A stretch of 43,892 nucleotides of DNA from Apostichopus californicus (GCA_020650975.1 JAIPMN010000357.1:9657-53548), one strand, 5' to 3'. Positions 36,801 to 43,434 are shown, numbered from the stretch's first letter. Program-made: numbers and translations. The notes: generated by a model not told the origin, from the letters alone.

Positions 36801-38490
36801 CTTGCATCCATATTTATACAATACATACGTAGCACCTTTATGAAAGGTTGCAAATATACCGCGTAAAGTGGGTCAGTAACAAATGTCAATAACATTAGAA
36901 GGAAATAATAATACTGACTTTTTGGCAGAAATGGATGTACACACACTGTTATTATGTGATATTGCATCATCAGAAAACTGAGACCTATGATAACAAGTTT
37001 TAATGTTTAAAGTTGGCATGATACAATGGTAAAGTAAATTGAAATATTGAACTTGTAAAATGACAACAAAAATTACACAATTAACTTGGAAACATGTTTC
37101 GTCTGTCATGGTAACAAATAAGTATCGCTGGAATTAATTGCCATAGATTGCACTATCGTTAAACGATAATTATGAGTTTTCCGCTTCTTTACATCCTGAT
37201 TAAGACTTCTGCCAATGTAATTCACTTTTAAGATTGTGTATTACCTGGAAATTAGTCATTCTGTACTTTTGAAAAGTTGTTGAAATTAGTGACAATATTA
37301 ATGGCTAGAACTGGATTAATTCACTCGATTAATTTTCTGTTTTACTATTAGTTGTTTTGAATAGCAACGGAAGTTCTCTAGATGTTTACAATAGTTGAGA
37401 CCAGGAAACTAACAATACCTCTTACTCTGTATAAGATAATGTGTAGTATCTGTTCCATTTCGAGGGGAATGGTGATGCACACCTGACGATGATCACACAG
37501 TCACAGTCCCGATGCAAGGGGACTGGGGCTGAGAGCGGATCAGTCTTTTGGTAGTTTGGTTTTCGTGCCCAGGTTCTTTCCTGGGCGACTTTTCCTTAAC
37601 AAAAGTTCTGCTTGGCATACAACCAACTTCTTAATGGTATGTTTAATGGAAAATGTACCTCTTAATTGATGTCATCTGCAGTGATAACATTTTGTTTCTA
37701 TTCACCGATAGAAATCAAGACAACTCCAGCAGTTATTCCAGCTGCTGTTTCTACCAACCCATTCCAGGATCAAGGTGACTGGACAAAGTCTTTAGCATCT
37801 CCACCTCCTACAGTTGCCTCAGGAGACCTTATATTTGACCCGCAGGTGAGTGTAGAAACTATCAGGGCAAACCATAATTCTTGCTTCATGATATACATAT
37901 AACAAGATGGAAACTAGGCCGACGGTCTGCAAACTTTGGGGCTCGACCCGAAAAGCGGGTTTTGAAAACAATTACTGTGGCTTGCAGGATTTTTCCAGAC
38001 TGACAGTTTTCGCATTTCCAACGGATATCAATTTTGTTTTAGAATTGGTTCATATTTTCTCAGTAAGCAGGCCCTCAGCTGTTAACCATATACATTAGTC
38101 TTGTCTTGGGTTACTTCAAGAGCCATCAGAATTATGCCTTTTGTTTGTCTTGTGGCTCGACTGAGAGGTCTACCTACATTAGATAGTGCAATTGTTTGTT
38201 TGAAATTCAAAGGAATTCAAGTAAATTTACCCAGGATCTAGCAATTGTTAGAAATGTGCTACAGACACACTCTCTGGCTATATTAATAAATAATAATAAA
38301 TAATAATTAATAAATTGCAGTCTTAGCTGTCATTCACCCTGCAAGCATCATTCTTTCTTTGACATCTCTTCATCTTAAATATAGCTCTTTTTACTATTTA
38401 TTTTATTTGTATAAATCTGCCTTGTTTCCATAGCAACCAAAAGCAACCAAAGAATTAACCTTTGATGATTTGGATCCCTTTGCCAGTTAA
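6808..38490 (+). CDS. GULP1: GULP1/ced-6 engulfment adaptor, PTB-domain protein (12 coding exons, spliced)
   Basis: Joined exons give 1,176 nt, 391 residues plus TAA, with every junction in phase. What is seen: a PTB domain at about residues 20-153 (KLLGN..., the signature ISYCADDKSDKK, and AEDITLTVGQAFDLAY closing the domain), a coiled coil at about 162-197 (leucine heptads in KITTLEAENKNLRARV), and a polar tail with PPRPTR (304-309, PxxPxR), NPF (344-346) and DPF (387-389). Family knowledge: GULP/CED-6 binds NPxY motifs in the cytoplasmic tails of phagocytic receptors (CED-1/MEGF10, LRP1, stabilin), dimerises through its coiled coil, and acts in apoptotic-cell engulfment and clathrin-linked endocytosis at the plasma membrane. 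Vertebrate GULP1 is about 300 residues and insect and worm CED-6 are longer, so 391 is plausible. The start has A at -3 and gives an N-terminus of GULP1-like length. The exon stays open upstream of the ATG, so a longer N-terminus is not excluded. An exon hidden in the gap in intron 7 is also possible. Confidence 0.93.
7446..7866. repeat. tandem duplication, 211-bp period
   Basis: Both units begin CTAGATACAAGTCCAA (7446 and 7657) and run through ATACATAGCAATTTTTG, GAGAGACTCAGTTCAGAGCC and CTTCATCAGTGCCC to CAGATCTTGATCATA. They are highly similar with small indels, suggesting a recent duplication. Confidence 0.85.
8876..9246. mobile_element. MITE-like element with G/C-run ends
   Basis: Inverted ends CATAGGCTTAGGAG (left) and CTCCTACGCTTATG (right). 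Just inside, GGGGGGCTGGGGGGGC and CAGCCCCCC form further pairing. The middle is AT-rich without coding capacity. Boundaries are approximate because of the homopolymer flanks. Confidence 0.5.
9616..9791. repeat. tandem triplication, 58-59 bp unit
   Basis: Three near-identical units starting GTATATTTATATACA and ending CATCATTAGCATATAAAAT, at 9616, 9675 and 9733. Differences are a few substitutions and one deletion. Confidence 0.9.
10119..10487. mobile_element. TTAA-flanked MITE, copy 1
   Basis: The 369-bp element is bounded by TTAA on both sides. Ends are TTAAAGGCATTGAAGACTCG and GTCTTCACACCCTTTAA, an imperfect terminal inverted repeat. A TTAA target is the hallmark of piggyBac-type transposition, so a non-autonomous piggyBac-like origin is inferred. 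There is no transposase frame. A second copy lies at 17080-17432 in the same orientation. Confidence 0.7.
10801..10931. repeat. tandem duplication containing GGCACAAAAGTTACTTTT units
   Basis: A block starting GGATAGTAGGTCCTAGCATT at 10801 recurs at 10884 (GGAAAGTAGGTCTTAGCATT). The sub-motif GGCACAAArGTTACTTTTt occurs three times. Confidence 0.75.
11506..11752. mobile_element. foldback element rich in AAGT/ACTT
   Basis: Inverted ends: left CCCCCTAATTTTGCTTAAAA and onward to GCATTCT; right AGAATACATTTCACTTAAG onward to AATTAGGGGG. The interior is made of short self-complementary TTCACTTAAGTGAA-like modules with very low G+C. It is non-coding; similar modules continue to about 11880. Confidence 0.5.
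11893..12320. repeat. dispersed direct repeat GGATCTGATC
   Basis: GGATCTGATC occurs at 11893, 11974 and 12295. Each is followed within about 35 bp by a variant of TAGTGTAAA. The segment is more G+C-rich than its surroundings and may be a mobile element whose ends I could not fix. Confidence 0.4.
13834..13893. repeat. short tandem repeat GAATACCTTTAAAGT
   Basis: About four copies of a 15-bp unit with small deletions, ending in an A-run. Confidence 0.75.
15074..15138 (+). CDS. GULP1: GULP1/ced-6 coding exon 2
   Basis: The acceptor is TTCTTCTCATCAG and the donor AAG|GTACGG. It completes Gly7 and encodes RKSWLHPPNLLTEGHVVYQVK (to residue 28), the run-in and first strand of the PTB domain. It ends in phase 0. 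A GT six bases upstream (CAG|GTCAAG) could remove Val-Lys in frame but is a poorer donor. Confidence 0.92.
15139..16501 (+). other. intron 2 of GULP1/ced-6
   Basis: 1,363 bp, GT..AG. It holds a short ACTAGTGATAC tandem repeat at 15466-15500. Nothing else is recognised. Confidence 0.85.
16502..16573 (+). CDS. GULP1: GULP1/ced-6 coding exon 3 (PTB)
   Basis: The acceptor is ATTTGTTTACAG and the donor AAG|GTAATG. It has 24 codons, residues 29-52: LLGNITVPSPKGADVV then KEAIRKVK. This is the beta-strand/helix segment of the PTB fold; vertebrate GULP1 has FLGSTEVEQPKGTEVV at the same place. It is phase 0 at both ends. Confidence 0.95.
16644..16790. repeat. C-rich minisatellite, 53-bp unit, about three copies
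   Basis: Units start CACTCCCACYA at 16644, 16697 and 16750 and share TTTGTCCCATGTCAGTA. Confidence 0.8.
17080..17432. mobile_element. TTAA-flanked MITE, copy 2
   Basis: 353 bp, clearly homologous to 10119-10487 over its whole length, with indels near 17107-17140 and substitutions elsewhere. It has the same TTAAAGGCATTGAAGACTCG start and CTTCACACCCTTTAA end. The six bases before TTAA (TGTGTG) are shared by both copies, but the bases after the right TTAA differ, consistent with two independent insertions. Confidence 0.72.
17931..17958. repeat. perfect 12-bp hairpin with TTTT loop
   Basis: GACCATGGAGGT, TTTT, ACCTCCATGGTC. GGTCAGAC occurs across both outer edges. It is not followed by a T-run, so it does not look like a terminator. 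Confidence 0.8.
19420..20090. repeat. four diverged copies of an approximately 110-bp unit, interrupted
   Basis: Core AATGTGTGCACATTAACACA then CTTCAGTG...GGAAAAGGCCAAA occurs at about 19455, 19566, 19906 and 20011. About 250 bp of unrelated sequence separates the second and third copies. Confidence 0.75.
20951..21192 (+). mobile_element. SINE with tRNA-like head
   Basis: The head has an A-box-like TTAGCTCAGTGGTAAATGCC (from 20957) and a B-box GGTTCCAGCC (21002-21011) at tRNA-like spacing, the internal pol III promoter. It is followed by a tRNA-unrelated body and an (ATAC)n tail. The body and tail recur without the head at 43248. Confidence 0.8.
23685..24239. mobile_element. non-autonomous hAT-like element
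   Basis: Ends AGACCCGTCAA and TTGACAGGTCT form an inverted repeat with one mismatch. The flanks TGGTTTAC (23677-23684) and GGGTTTAC (24240-24247) form an 8-bp target duplication with one mismatch, the size typical of hAT. Inside are clustered TCTCCCGG motifs at one end and TCTCCCTATTTT motifs at the other. No transposase domain is recognised. Confidence 0.65.
26423..26521 (+). CDS. GULP1: GULP1/ced-6 coding exon 4 (PTB), with two possible in-frame acceptors
   Basis: It has 33 codons, residues 53-85 (FNLQVQRAEGTKPRKVEVTV...EKQSK), and donor AAG|GTATGA. I chose the upstream acceptor (TTTTCTTATGTTTAG, ending 26422) because KFNLQVQRAEG aligns without a gap to vertebrate KFARHIKKSEG. A second AG at 26433-26434 would start the exon 12 nt later, in frame, dropping FNLQ. 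Confidence 0.9.
26522..27216 (+). other. intron 4 of GULP1/ced-6
   Basis: 695 bp, GT..AG, AT-rich. A short GAGAGAGA tract occurs near 27117. Nothing else seen. Confidence 0.88.
27217..27354 (+). CDS. GULP1: GULP1/ced-6 coding exon 5 (PTB core)
   Basis: It has 46 codons, residues 86-131. The acceptor is TTTTTCTTTCGTTGCAG and the donor TCG|GTATGG. It encodes ISLHSFPLQHISYCADDKSD and KKICAFIARNDLSQTHECF, then VLESEKS. The HISYCADDKSDKK block is the most diagnostic GULP/CED-6 stretch (HRISFCADDKTDKR in vertebrates). Confidence 0.96.
27355..29781 (+). other. intron 5 of GULP1/ced-6
   Basis: 2,427 bp. It contains a C-rich/CT-rich patch at about 28795-28855 and a small inverted GGGTGAG/CTCACCC patch near 28590. 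No gene seen. Confidence 0.88.
29782..29904 (+). CDS. GULP1: GULP1/ced-6 coding exon 6 (PTB C-terminal helix, start of coiled coil)
   Basis: It has 41 codons, residues 132-172. The acceptor is CTTGTCTCTTTTACAG and the donor AAG|GTGAGC. AEDITLTVGQAFDLAYQKY is the C-terminal PTB helix that packs over the peptide groove. It is followed by a linker and the beginning of the coiled coil (MKKLKQFQQK). Confidence 0.95.
29905..31188 (+). other. intron 6 of GULP1/ced-6
   Basis: 1,284 bp, ending in a long T-tract that serves as polypyrimidine tract. An AAC/AAAC microsatellite lies near 30460. No gene seen. Confidence 0.88.
31189..31287 (+). CDS. GULP1: GULP1/ced-6 coding exon 7 (coiled coil)
   Basis: It has 33 codons, residues 173-205. 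A long T-tract precedes the acceptor ...CATTAAAG, and the donor is GAG|GTGAGT. ITTLEAENKNLRARVTELEE followed by KLGIES shows hydrophobic heptad spacing (I173, L176, L183, V187, L190, L194), the dimerisation segment of the family. The exon ends in an acidic NEEE, phase 0. Confidence 0.95.
31417..32173. other. assembly gap (N)
   Basis: 757 N bounded by a G-run (from 31398) on the left and 27 A (32174-32200) on the right. The homopolymers probably caused the break. The long 'open frames' across it are artefacts of untranslated N. Confidence 0.99.
32507..32880. mobile_element. non-autonomous hAT-like element
   Basis: Ends CAGAGATGCCAACC and GGTTGGCATACCTG form an inverted repeat, with CAGATG repeated directly on both outer sides (32501-32506, 32881-32886). 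The size, CAG-type ends and short duplication fit hAT, though a full 8-bp duplication is not visible. No transposase. Confidence 0.6.
33273..33471 (+). CDS. GULP1: GULP1/ced-6 coding exon 8 (Ser/Thr-rich tail)
   Basis: It encodes residues 206-271 plus one base. The acceptor is the TAG at 33270-33272 behind a T-rich tract, and the donor is ATG|GTAAGA. It encodes KKERTSSTSSNTSQPFVFQL, ESFGGTSSTDPLDHGDDMAN, IFGPPLENIAETNG and an Asn/Gln/Ser-rich end. The acidic/aromatic FQLESF and IFGPPL patches resemble endocytic-adaptor linear motifs, but I cannot assign a specific partner. TAGAAG is a NAGNAG tandem acceptor that would include or skip one Lys. Confidence 0.85.
33703..33968. mobile_element. small hAT-like non-autonomous element
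   Basis: Ends CAGGCATGAGC and GCTCATCCCTG form a near-perfect inverted repeat of the CAGGGATGAG type known from hAT elements. Flanks TAACAC and TAACAT are a possible imperfect target duplication. A 14-bp perfect palindrome CCGCGAATTCGCGG lies at 33719-33732. Confidence 0.55.
34345..34832. repeat. tandem triplication, 156-166 bp unit
   Basis: Units start AAGACAACwTTGAAATTTAC at 34345, 34511 and 34667. They include TGTTGAGGGWTTGAATCAAA and TTACTTGCACATTAACCTT. The middle unit carries about a 10-bp deletion. Confidence 0.9.
35332..35415 (+). CDS. GULP1: GULP1/ced-6 coding exon 9
   Basis: The acceptor is ACCTTTCTTGCAG and the donor CCAG|GTATTC. Phase 1 at both ends joins the split Gly272 to AIFEDSFNLTQSPRSVDLSS then SKTESTP (to residue 299). 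It is Ser/Thr-rich with an SPR site that could be phosphorylated. It is followed at once by the donor-site minisatellite. Confidence 0.85.
35412..35850. repeat. minisatellite of about 60 bp starting at the exon 9 donor site
   Basis: Seven to eight diverged units, each with CCAGGTATT/CCAGGTGCC-like starts, TAATATTAYTCATAATTATG and CCCATAATATGAGTTAGCAR. The first unit overlaps the last four exon bases and the donor (CCAG|GTATTCC), so later units carry donor look-alikes (GT at about 35474, 35531, 35590, 35640, 35698). Confidence 0.8.
35416..36545 (+). other. intron 9 of GULP1/ced-6
   Basis: 1,130 bp. The first 430 bp are the minisatellite described above. The rest is AT-rich with nothing recognised. 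Confidence 0.85.
36546..36632 (+). CDS. GULP1: GULP1/ced-6 coding exon 10 (proline-rich)
   Basis: The acceptor is TTTCTTTATGTTCTCAG and the donor ATG|GTGAGC; phase 1 on both sides. Residues 300-328 are VLAPPPRPTRQKRRQPPPSL then LGTSSPNNN. PPRPTR fits a PxxPxR class II SH3 ligand. Vertebrate GULP1 has a shorter proline-rich stretch in the corresponding region. Confidence 0.87.
36633..37711 (+). other. intron 10 of GULP1/ced-6
   Basis: 1,079 bp, GT..AG, AT-rich; no repeat or gene recognised. Confidence 0.85.
37712..37845 (+). CDS. GULP1: GULP1/ced-6 coding exon 11 (NPF motif)
   Basis: The acceptor is GTTTCTATTCACCGATAG and the donor CAG|GTGAGT. Residues 329-373 contain STNPFQDQGDWTKSLASPPP and end GDLIFDPQ. 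NPF is the canonical ligand of EH domains (Eps15, intersectin, EHD proteins), consistent with an endocytic adaptor; that interaction is inferred from the motif alone. Phase changes from 1 to 0 across this exon. Confidence 0.88.
37846..38433 (+). other. intron 11 of GULP1/ced-6
   Basis: 588 bp, with an AATAAT/AAATAAT microsatellite near 38285-38315. No other feature. Confidence 0.87.
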
Positions 38491-38514
38491 GAAGAAGATT
38501 TCCATCAGACAGAG
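38434..38514 (+). CDS. GULP1: GULP1/ced-6 coding exon 12 with stop codon (coding to 38490)
   Basis: The acceptor is TTGTTTCCATAG. It encodes QPKATKELTFDDLDPFAS then TAA at 38488-38490. The terminal DPF is the AP-2 alpha-ear type motif. After 24 nt of 3' UTR a donor-like GAG|GTATGG occurs at 38515, matched by a strong acceptor at 39100. The stop is under 50 nt from that junction, so the transcript should escape nonsense-mediated decay. Confidence 0.87.
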
Positions 38515-39100
38515 GTATGGTGCTGCGTGTTGTGTTCCTGCTCACAAGTTCAGCCATCTCTCCGAGCTTGAAGTTCAGCTGTTTGTTTATTTTTAGTCAG
38601 TTCATAATATTTTATGCTGTTATTAAGTTTGCATATACCACATTTGGACAATACATTGGGATGATTAAGTACTTTGAACCAATGTTTTCCATCCTCGACA
38701 AAAGCATTAAATTGTACGGGCTCGTAGAAACATTGGGCGTTACTGAAATCTTCACTTTGTGCATACAGGGGAATCCCTATCACAGCAGTTTACTGCCAGA
38801 AATATTTTTTAACTGCATGAGAATCCACAAAACAGTTGACAATATTTAGGCAGCAAGGAGTGATTGCATCATCAATTAGGGAGGATGATGAAAGATGTGT
38901 GGTTCATTGATTCTCATTCCGAAATAAAGAGGTCCCTGTCACGAGGCACTAGCCATAGTTGTTATAATTTGTTTACTCCATGAATTGAAAAATGCAATAA
39001 GCCATCCTGGATTGGAAATGTTTCAGTACTACAGACAAAAAGGCTCTGTCCAAAATCCGTAATATTTTTTTCACTTCTCTCTGCTGTTTTTCTTTTTTAG
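38515..39100 (+). other. probable intron within the 3' UTR
   Basis: The donor is GAG|GTATGG and the acceptor is preceded by an almost pure pyrimidine tract (gctgtttttcttttttag). If unspliced, 39.1 kb would simply be part of a long 3' UTR. An AATAAA inside it (38923-38928) would serve only a retained-intron transcript. The 110-codon open frame here shows no family resemblance. Confidence 0.55.
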
Positions 39101-39275
39101 GCTACGTTTGAGGAAAATAGTTTACAACCTTCAAAATTCCTGAGTTACATGCAAGTAACTTGAGAGTCTCTGTTTGTCCTAATTGCAAAAAGGACTTTAT
39201 ATCTCAACATGTCAACTATCTTCTTTGATTGTTCTTATAACACCTTGGAGAATAAAGATGAATATCTTTAGTTTA
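39101..39275 (+). other. 3' UTR of GULP1/ced-6, first poly(A) end
   Basis: The terminal exon begins after the acceptor at 39100. AATAAA at 39251-39256 sits about 150 nt into it and is followed by T-rich sequence, so cleavage near 39270 is expected. There is no coding potential. Confidence 0.5.
39251..39256 (+). terminator. poly(A) signal AATAAA, proximal
   Basis: Canonical hexamer in GGAGAATAAAGATG with downstream T-rich sequence. It is the nearest canonical signal after the proposed terminal-exon acceptor. Confidence 0.5.
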
Positions 39276-40106
39276 ACTTAACATCTAAATTACAAGACAG
39301 ATTTTAGGTCATCCTTGAAAGAGACAGAAAATATTAAACAGAAGATAGAAATTAAGAAAGCCACATCCATCTCACTTGATACAAAACATGTTGATACATA
39401 TGGATCATTTCTTGTTGTTTCGCCACAGTTTCGTTACAGTTTTGCATAACAACAAGAAATAACTCCTGCAGTATAGTAATAAGAAAACATTTGTTTTGGC
39501 TCTAACATTTGTTCAAGAAGTCTGACACTCATATCATGTTGTTATTAACTCTTTGCATGGACATAAATCACCTATTTATCATGGAAGGGATTTATTATTT
39601 GTGTCTATTCTGACATAAAAAGTCAATCTGCTTTTAAAGGGATTTTGTATCTGTAGGCATAAACAGATGTGGAAAATCCAAGTTATATTTTTGTCTGCTA
39701 TTCTATGGCAAGCCATTTCTTTCTAACAGGCTGTTATAAGTCTGCAAGATGTTGTTTATCCTCGGCCTTATATTAGGAAAAAAAGAACAATTGTGTATCA
39801 CAAAATTGTGTGTATTCGATTGTTTTTCCAACAGAAAAGGTAATGGGATGAAAAGGAAAAAATATTTGGACTCATATCACTTATCAATTAGCATTTTCTG
39901 GAATTTCTGTTTTATATTGAAAGTTTACCTATTGGTTGTTGTTGCTTTTTCTTCTTCTACTAATGATGTTATCATTTTCTTTTAAATATTTTGAATTATT
40001 GCCACTTCCTATATCTTATCATTTTCTTGTATTTTCAAATTTGAGGCTGAAATTATATGTGTGCCTCACGTTATGATAGATTTTTGACTAACATCACTAT
40101 CAAAGA

Positions 40107-40112
40107 AATAAA
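40107..40112 (+). terminator. poly(A) signal AATAAA, distal candidate
   Basis: Hexamer in AAGAAATAAAGTGATC followed by TTTCC and a GT-bearing stretch. It could define a longer 3' UTR of about 1 kb. The choice between this and 39251 needs transcript ends. Confidence 0.35.
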
Positions 40113-40564
40113 GTGATCTTTCCAATGTAGGGTGACGCAGTTTAATGCAGCAGGTACCTGGTTATTTATTCTGTGTTAGTTGATTAGAAACCATATTCAA
40201 GATGGAATTTTCTCTGCTCTTTCAACATATACATGTATCCTAGTCATATTTAATACTTTACTCAAAAATACATTTATTCGGTTTTTCTTTAGGACTGAGT
40301 GCTACCATTTTGTTGAATATTTTTTCTATTTGATAACAAAAAAAAAGACTCATTTTTTTGTTTTTGCTAACAATATCTATACAAAACGTAGTGTAATAAG
40401 CAACCAAAACTGCGAATGTAGTCAAAACTAACCTTCACATTTTTTTTCTTTACCTGTAATTAGAGACCTTTTCAATAAGAATAGATAAACCCCAACTTAC
40501 CTTGATTCAGGAAAAGATTGTCTGTCGCAGTATACAATGTTTTGTTGGGTTACAGTAGACATTT

Positions 40565-40609
40565 ATTTTATGAGCCTTTTTTCTTCTCCTTTTTCATCTT
40601 CTTCATCAT
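40565..40609 (-). CDS. possible second (duplicated) minus-strand terminal exon with poly(A) signal
   Basis: The duplicate of the block above has acceptor TGGTTTCCTACAG (minus strand, ending 40610). In the equivalent frame it reads DEEDEKGEEKRLIK then TAA, overlapping an AATAAA hexamer. It is shorter and has a different end from the other copy. Speculative for the same reasons. Confidence 0.17.
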
Positions 40610-40677
40610 CTGTAGGAAACCATAAGACTGCTTTGTAAAGTTTGTTTGTTATTCTTTGTTATTTCTTTGTTATTTTA

Positions 40678-40733
40678 TCAGCCTTTTTTCTTCTTTTTCT
40701 TCTTATTCTTTTCCTCTTCATCTTCTTCTTCAT
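40678..40733 (-). CDS. possible terminal exon of an unidentified minus-strand gene (upstream copy)
   Basis: On the minus strand, TCTTATGGTTTCTTACAG is a reasonable acceptor ending at 40734. The following frame reads EEEDEEEKNKKKKKKKG then TGA (40678-40680). An acidic-then-lysine C-terminus is common in chromatin, ER and nucleolar proteins, but I cannot name a family. No upstream exon was identified, so this may be only a CTT-rich repeat. Confidence 0.2.
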
Positions 40734-40948
40734 CTGTAAGAAACCATAAGACTGCTTTGTAAAGTTTTTTTGTTATTCTTGGTTATTTCTTTATCGTGTA
40801 AAAAGTCAGCACATGAGGCAGTATGAGAAATTATTTTTATTATTTCCCCCTTTTTTTTGTTGTATTTAATACATTTCTTTAGTATAATTCCTTTATTTCA
40901 TTAGCATTACATAGCTGTTTAGCTAATATTACAATTTTATATATTTTC

Positions 40949-41318
40949 AATCAAATTAACTCAAGCAAAACTCAAAAGATTGAAGTGTATTTTGAGCCGT
41001 CATGTTTTTTTTATTATTTTTTTTTATTGTCAATCTTGTCCATCATATTTAACGATTTTCTATGATAATTAGCCCAACCCGGCCCACAAAGACCATATTT
41101 ACACAATCCAAAATTTTCAGATCTTACACCATCTTTTAATCAAATTTACTCAAGCAAAACTCAAAAGATTGAAGTGTATTTTGAGCCCTCATGTTTTTTG
41201 GGGGGTTTTTTTATCGTCAATTTTGTCCATCATATTTCAGGATTTTCTATGATAATTAGCCCAACCCGGCCCACAAAGACCATATTTACACAATCCAAAT
41301 TTTCAGATTACACACCAT
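40949..41318. repeat. tandem duplication, 189-bp period
   Basis: Units at 40949 and 41138 start AATCAAATTWACTCAAGC. They share AAAACTCAAAAGATTGAAGT, TAATTAGCCCAACCCGGCCC and CATATTTACACAATCCAAA. They are nearly identical apart from the T-rich middle. Confidence 0.9.
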
Positions 41319-41949
41319 GGAGTCTTATATTTATCGGCCAAGGGATTCCCCCCTGGCTGGCTGAAGTGCCTTAGGCCTGAAACAGCTCTGTAGCAGACAT
41401 AACGTATCTTATTGTATTGTATGATAGTTAGCAGCTCCTTATTTAATCTAGCATTGGACTATGTGACCAATTTGTGATGCATGTTCAGGCTGGTAGTGGT
41501 ATACATATGGTAGGATATCTCGTTCTATCAAGATTGAGATAGAAATGAAAAATTTGTCTCTCTTTTAAACGATTTACGACCTGCAAGAGAAGGATGTCAC
41601 TTTGTGTGTGATTGTTCAGTTTCATTTCATTATATCTTCACAAAGTAGGGTGATAATATTTTTTTAATCTGCATCCCATACCTGGCAAGTGTTTGTTGCA
41701 TGCAAGATAGATAACAGTGTCATTTCTTAGAGTTATGAGAGAATTTATCAGTGCCTTTCAGAAGAGTCCTGCAGTAGCTTTACTGAGACCATCATAGGTT
41801 AGATTATCAGATCATTTTGGAAGAGTAGGTTTATAGCACCAGGAGTGATGGTATTTTCATTTGGATTTAGTGAACTCAAATACTATTAAACTGTTAACGG
41901 GTCATTGAAACAAGGTGTAAATTAATGAGGAATGATTTCCTGAGTATCC

Positions 41950-42640
41950 AGATGATCAGGCTCTGGGGAATATTAAATATTGACCAGTAGCATTGTATCT
42001 AGGTATTTTATCTGGCTACAGGAATTGTAAGTGCTGACCAATGTGATTGTATCTACATACTTTATCAATCGATGGGAATATGATATATTGACCACTAGGA
42101 TTGTATCTTGGAAATTTATCAGACTGGAAATATTAGAAATTGAACAAAGGGATTTTCTCTAGGTACTTTATCAGGCTATGGGAATGTTAAATATTGACCA
42201 ATAGGATTGTATCTAGGTATTTCATCAGACTATGGCAATATTAAAAATTGACCAATGGGATTGTATCTAGGTATTTTATCGGGCTATGGGAATGTTAAAT
42301 ATTGGCCATGATTGTATCTAGGTATTTTATCAGGCTATGGGAATGTTAAAAATTGACCAAAGGGATTGTGTCTAGGTATTTTATCAGGCTATGGGAATAA
42401 TGAATATTGACCAATAGGATTGTATCTAGGTATTTTATCAAACTATGGAAATATTTAAAATTGACCAATGGGATTGTGTCTAGGAATTTTATCAGGCTAT
42501 GGGAATAATGAATATTTAACCAATATGATTGTATCTAGGCATTGTGTCAGGCTATGGCGATGTAAAATATCGACCAATGAGATTGTATCTAGGAATTTTA
42601 TCAGACTATGGGAATATTAAATATTGACCACTGAAATAGA
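41950..42640. repeat. 12-unit minisatellite, about 53-bp unit, many units with CCAAT
   Basis: Consensus unit: ATTGTATCTAGGTATTTTAT, CAGGCTATGGGAATRTTAAA, WATTGACCAATRGG. Unit starts recur about every 53 bp from 41993 to 42580. The array becomes more divergent toward 42640. Confidence 0.9.
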
Positions 42641-42848
42641 CATTTATGAAGCTTTTGGAATACTATTTGACCAATTAGATAAAATATACATACATATGCA
42701 CACATACACACATACATAGATCCGTTTATCACACTGTTGGAGTCCTATTAACCAATTAGATTGTATACATATATGGACATTCATCAGCCTTATGGAACAC
42801 CATGCAACCAATAAGGTTGCATACATCTATGTATGATCTTTCATCAAG

Positions 42849-42951
42849 CTATTGGAAACCACTCAACCTATGACATGCTATTGGAATACCACTCAACCTA
42901 TGACATGCTATTAGAATACCATTCAACCTTTGACATGCTATTGGAATACTA
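42849..42951. repeat. 30-bp tandem repeat, about four units
   Basis: Unit CTATTGGAATACCACTCAAC then CTATGACATG. It appears to be an independent expansion next to the 53-bp array. Confidence 0.85.
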
Positions 42952-43247
42952 TATATAATGGTATCTGTTTTTTATCAGCACTAGGTCACAGTTAATCATG
43001 ACTAAATTTCAACCATTAAGGCTACTACTGGACTAGTATGTTAAAGGTTATATGGTATGAATGTCAATTAATGTATCGTAGTTGTGTGATATGTATCTTT
43101 TATATATACAGTAACAGTAAAAGAAAATATGTGCCTTACTCCCCAGATCTTGTGTTTCCATCCCGTTTCCCGCCAAATATCTTGTTACAGTGAATCATTT
43201 TTTGAGATTTTACTGCAAAAGTGTCTTATTTGAAGGCAAGTGTCATT

Positions 43248-43434
43248 CTCCAAGATTAATGTATGTCGTCTAGTTACAGAGTTGTTGAAAATTGACATTT
43301 TATAATCATGGACGTTAAATATGAATCTAAGAGACTGACTTCGGTTAGCTTGCGGCTTTGATAAGCCAATGAGGCTTCTTCGCGAGTTCCTGCTTGCAGG
43401 AGGATCTAAAATACATACATACATTCTCACGATG
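43248..43434 (+). mobile_element. 5'-truncated SINE copy
   Basis: Matches 21012-21192 closely from CTCCAAGATTAATGTATGTC to the (ATAC)n tail, but the tRNA-like head is absent. 5' truncation is typical of target-primed reverse transcription. Alternatively the shared part is the 3' end of a LINE whose tail the SINE uses. Confidence 0.75.

Larger units (their letters stand above)
40564..40797. repeat. tandem duplication, about 107-bp period
   Basis: Two units starting TATTTTATSAGCC (40564, 40671) and sharing TTTTTTCTTCT, CATCTGTARGAAACCATAAG and ACTGCTTTGTAAAGTTTKTT. Differences are concentrated in the CTT-rich part. Confidence 0.85.

Noticed and set aside
38517-38849. 110-residue frame after the stop codon of GULP1/ced-6
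   Set aside because: Lies in the probable 3' UTR intron, hydrophobic but without family resemblance; likely chance.
41950-42640. CRISPR-like array
   Set aside because: Units are contiguous and similar throughout, with no conserved-repeat/variable-spacer alternation, in a eukaryotic intergenic region.
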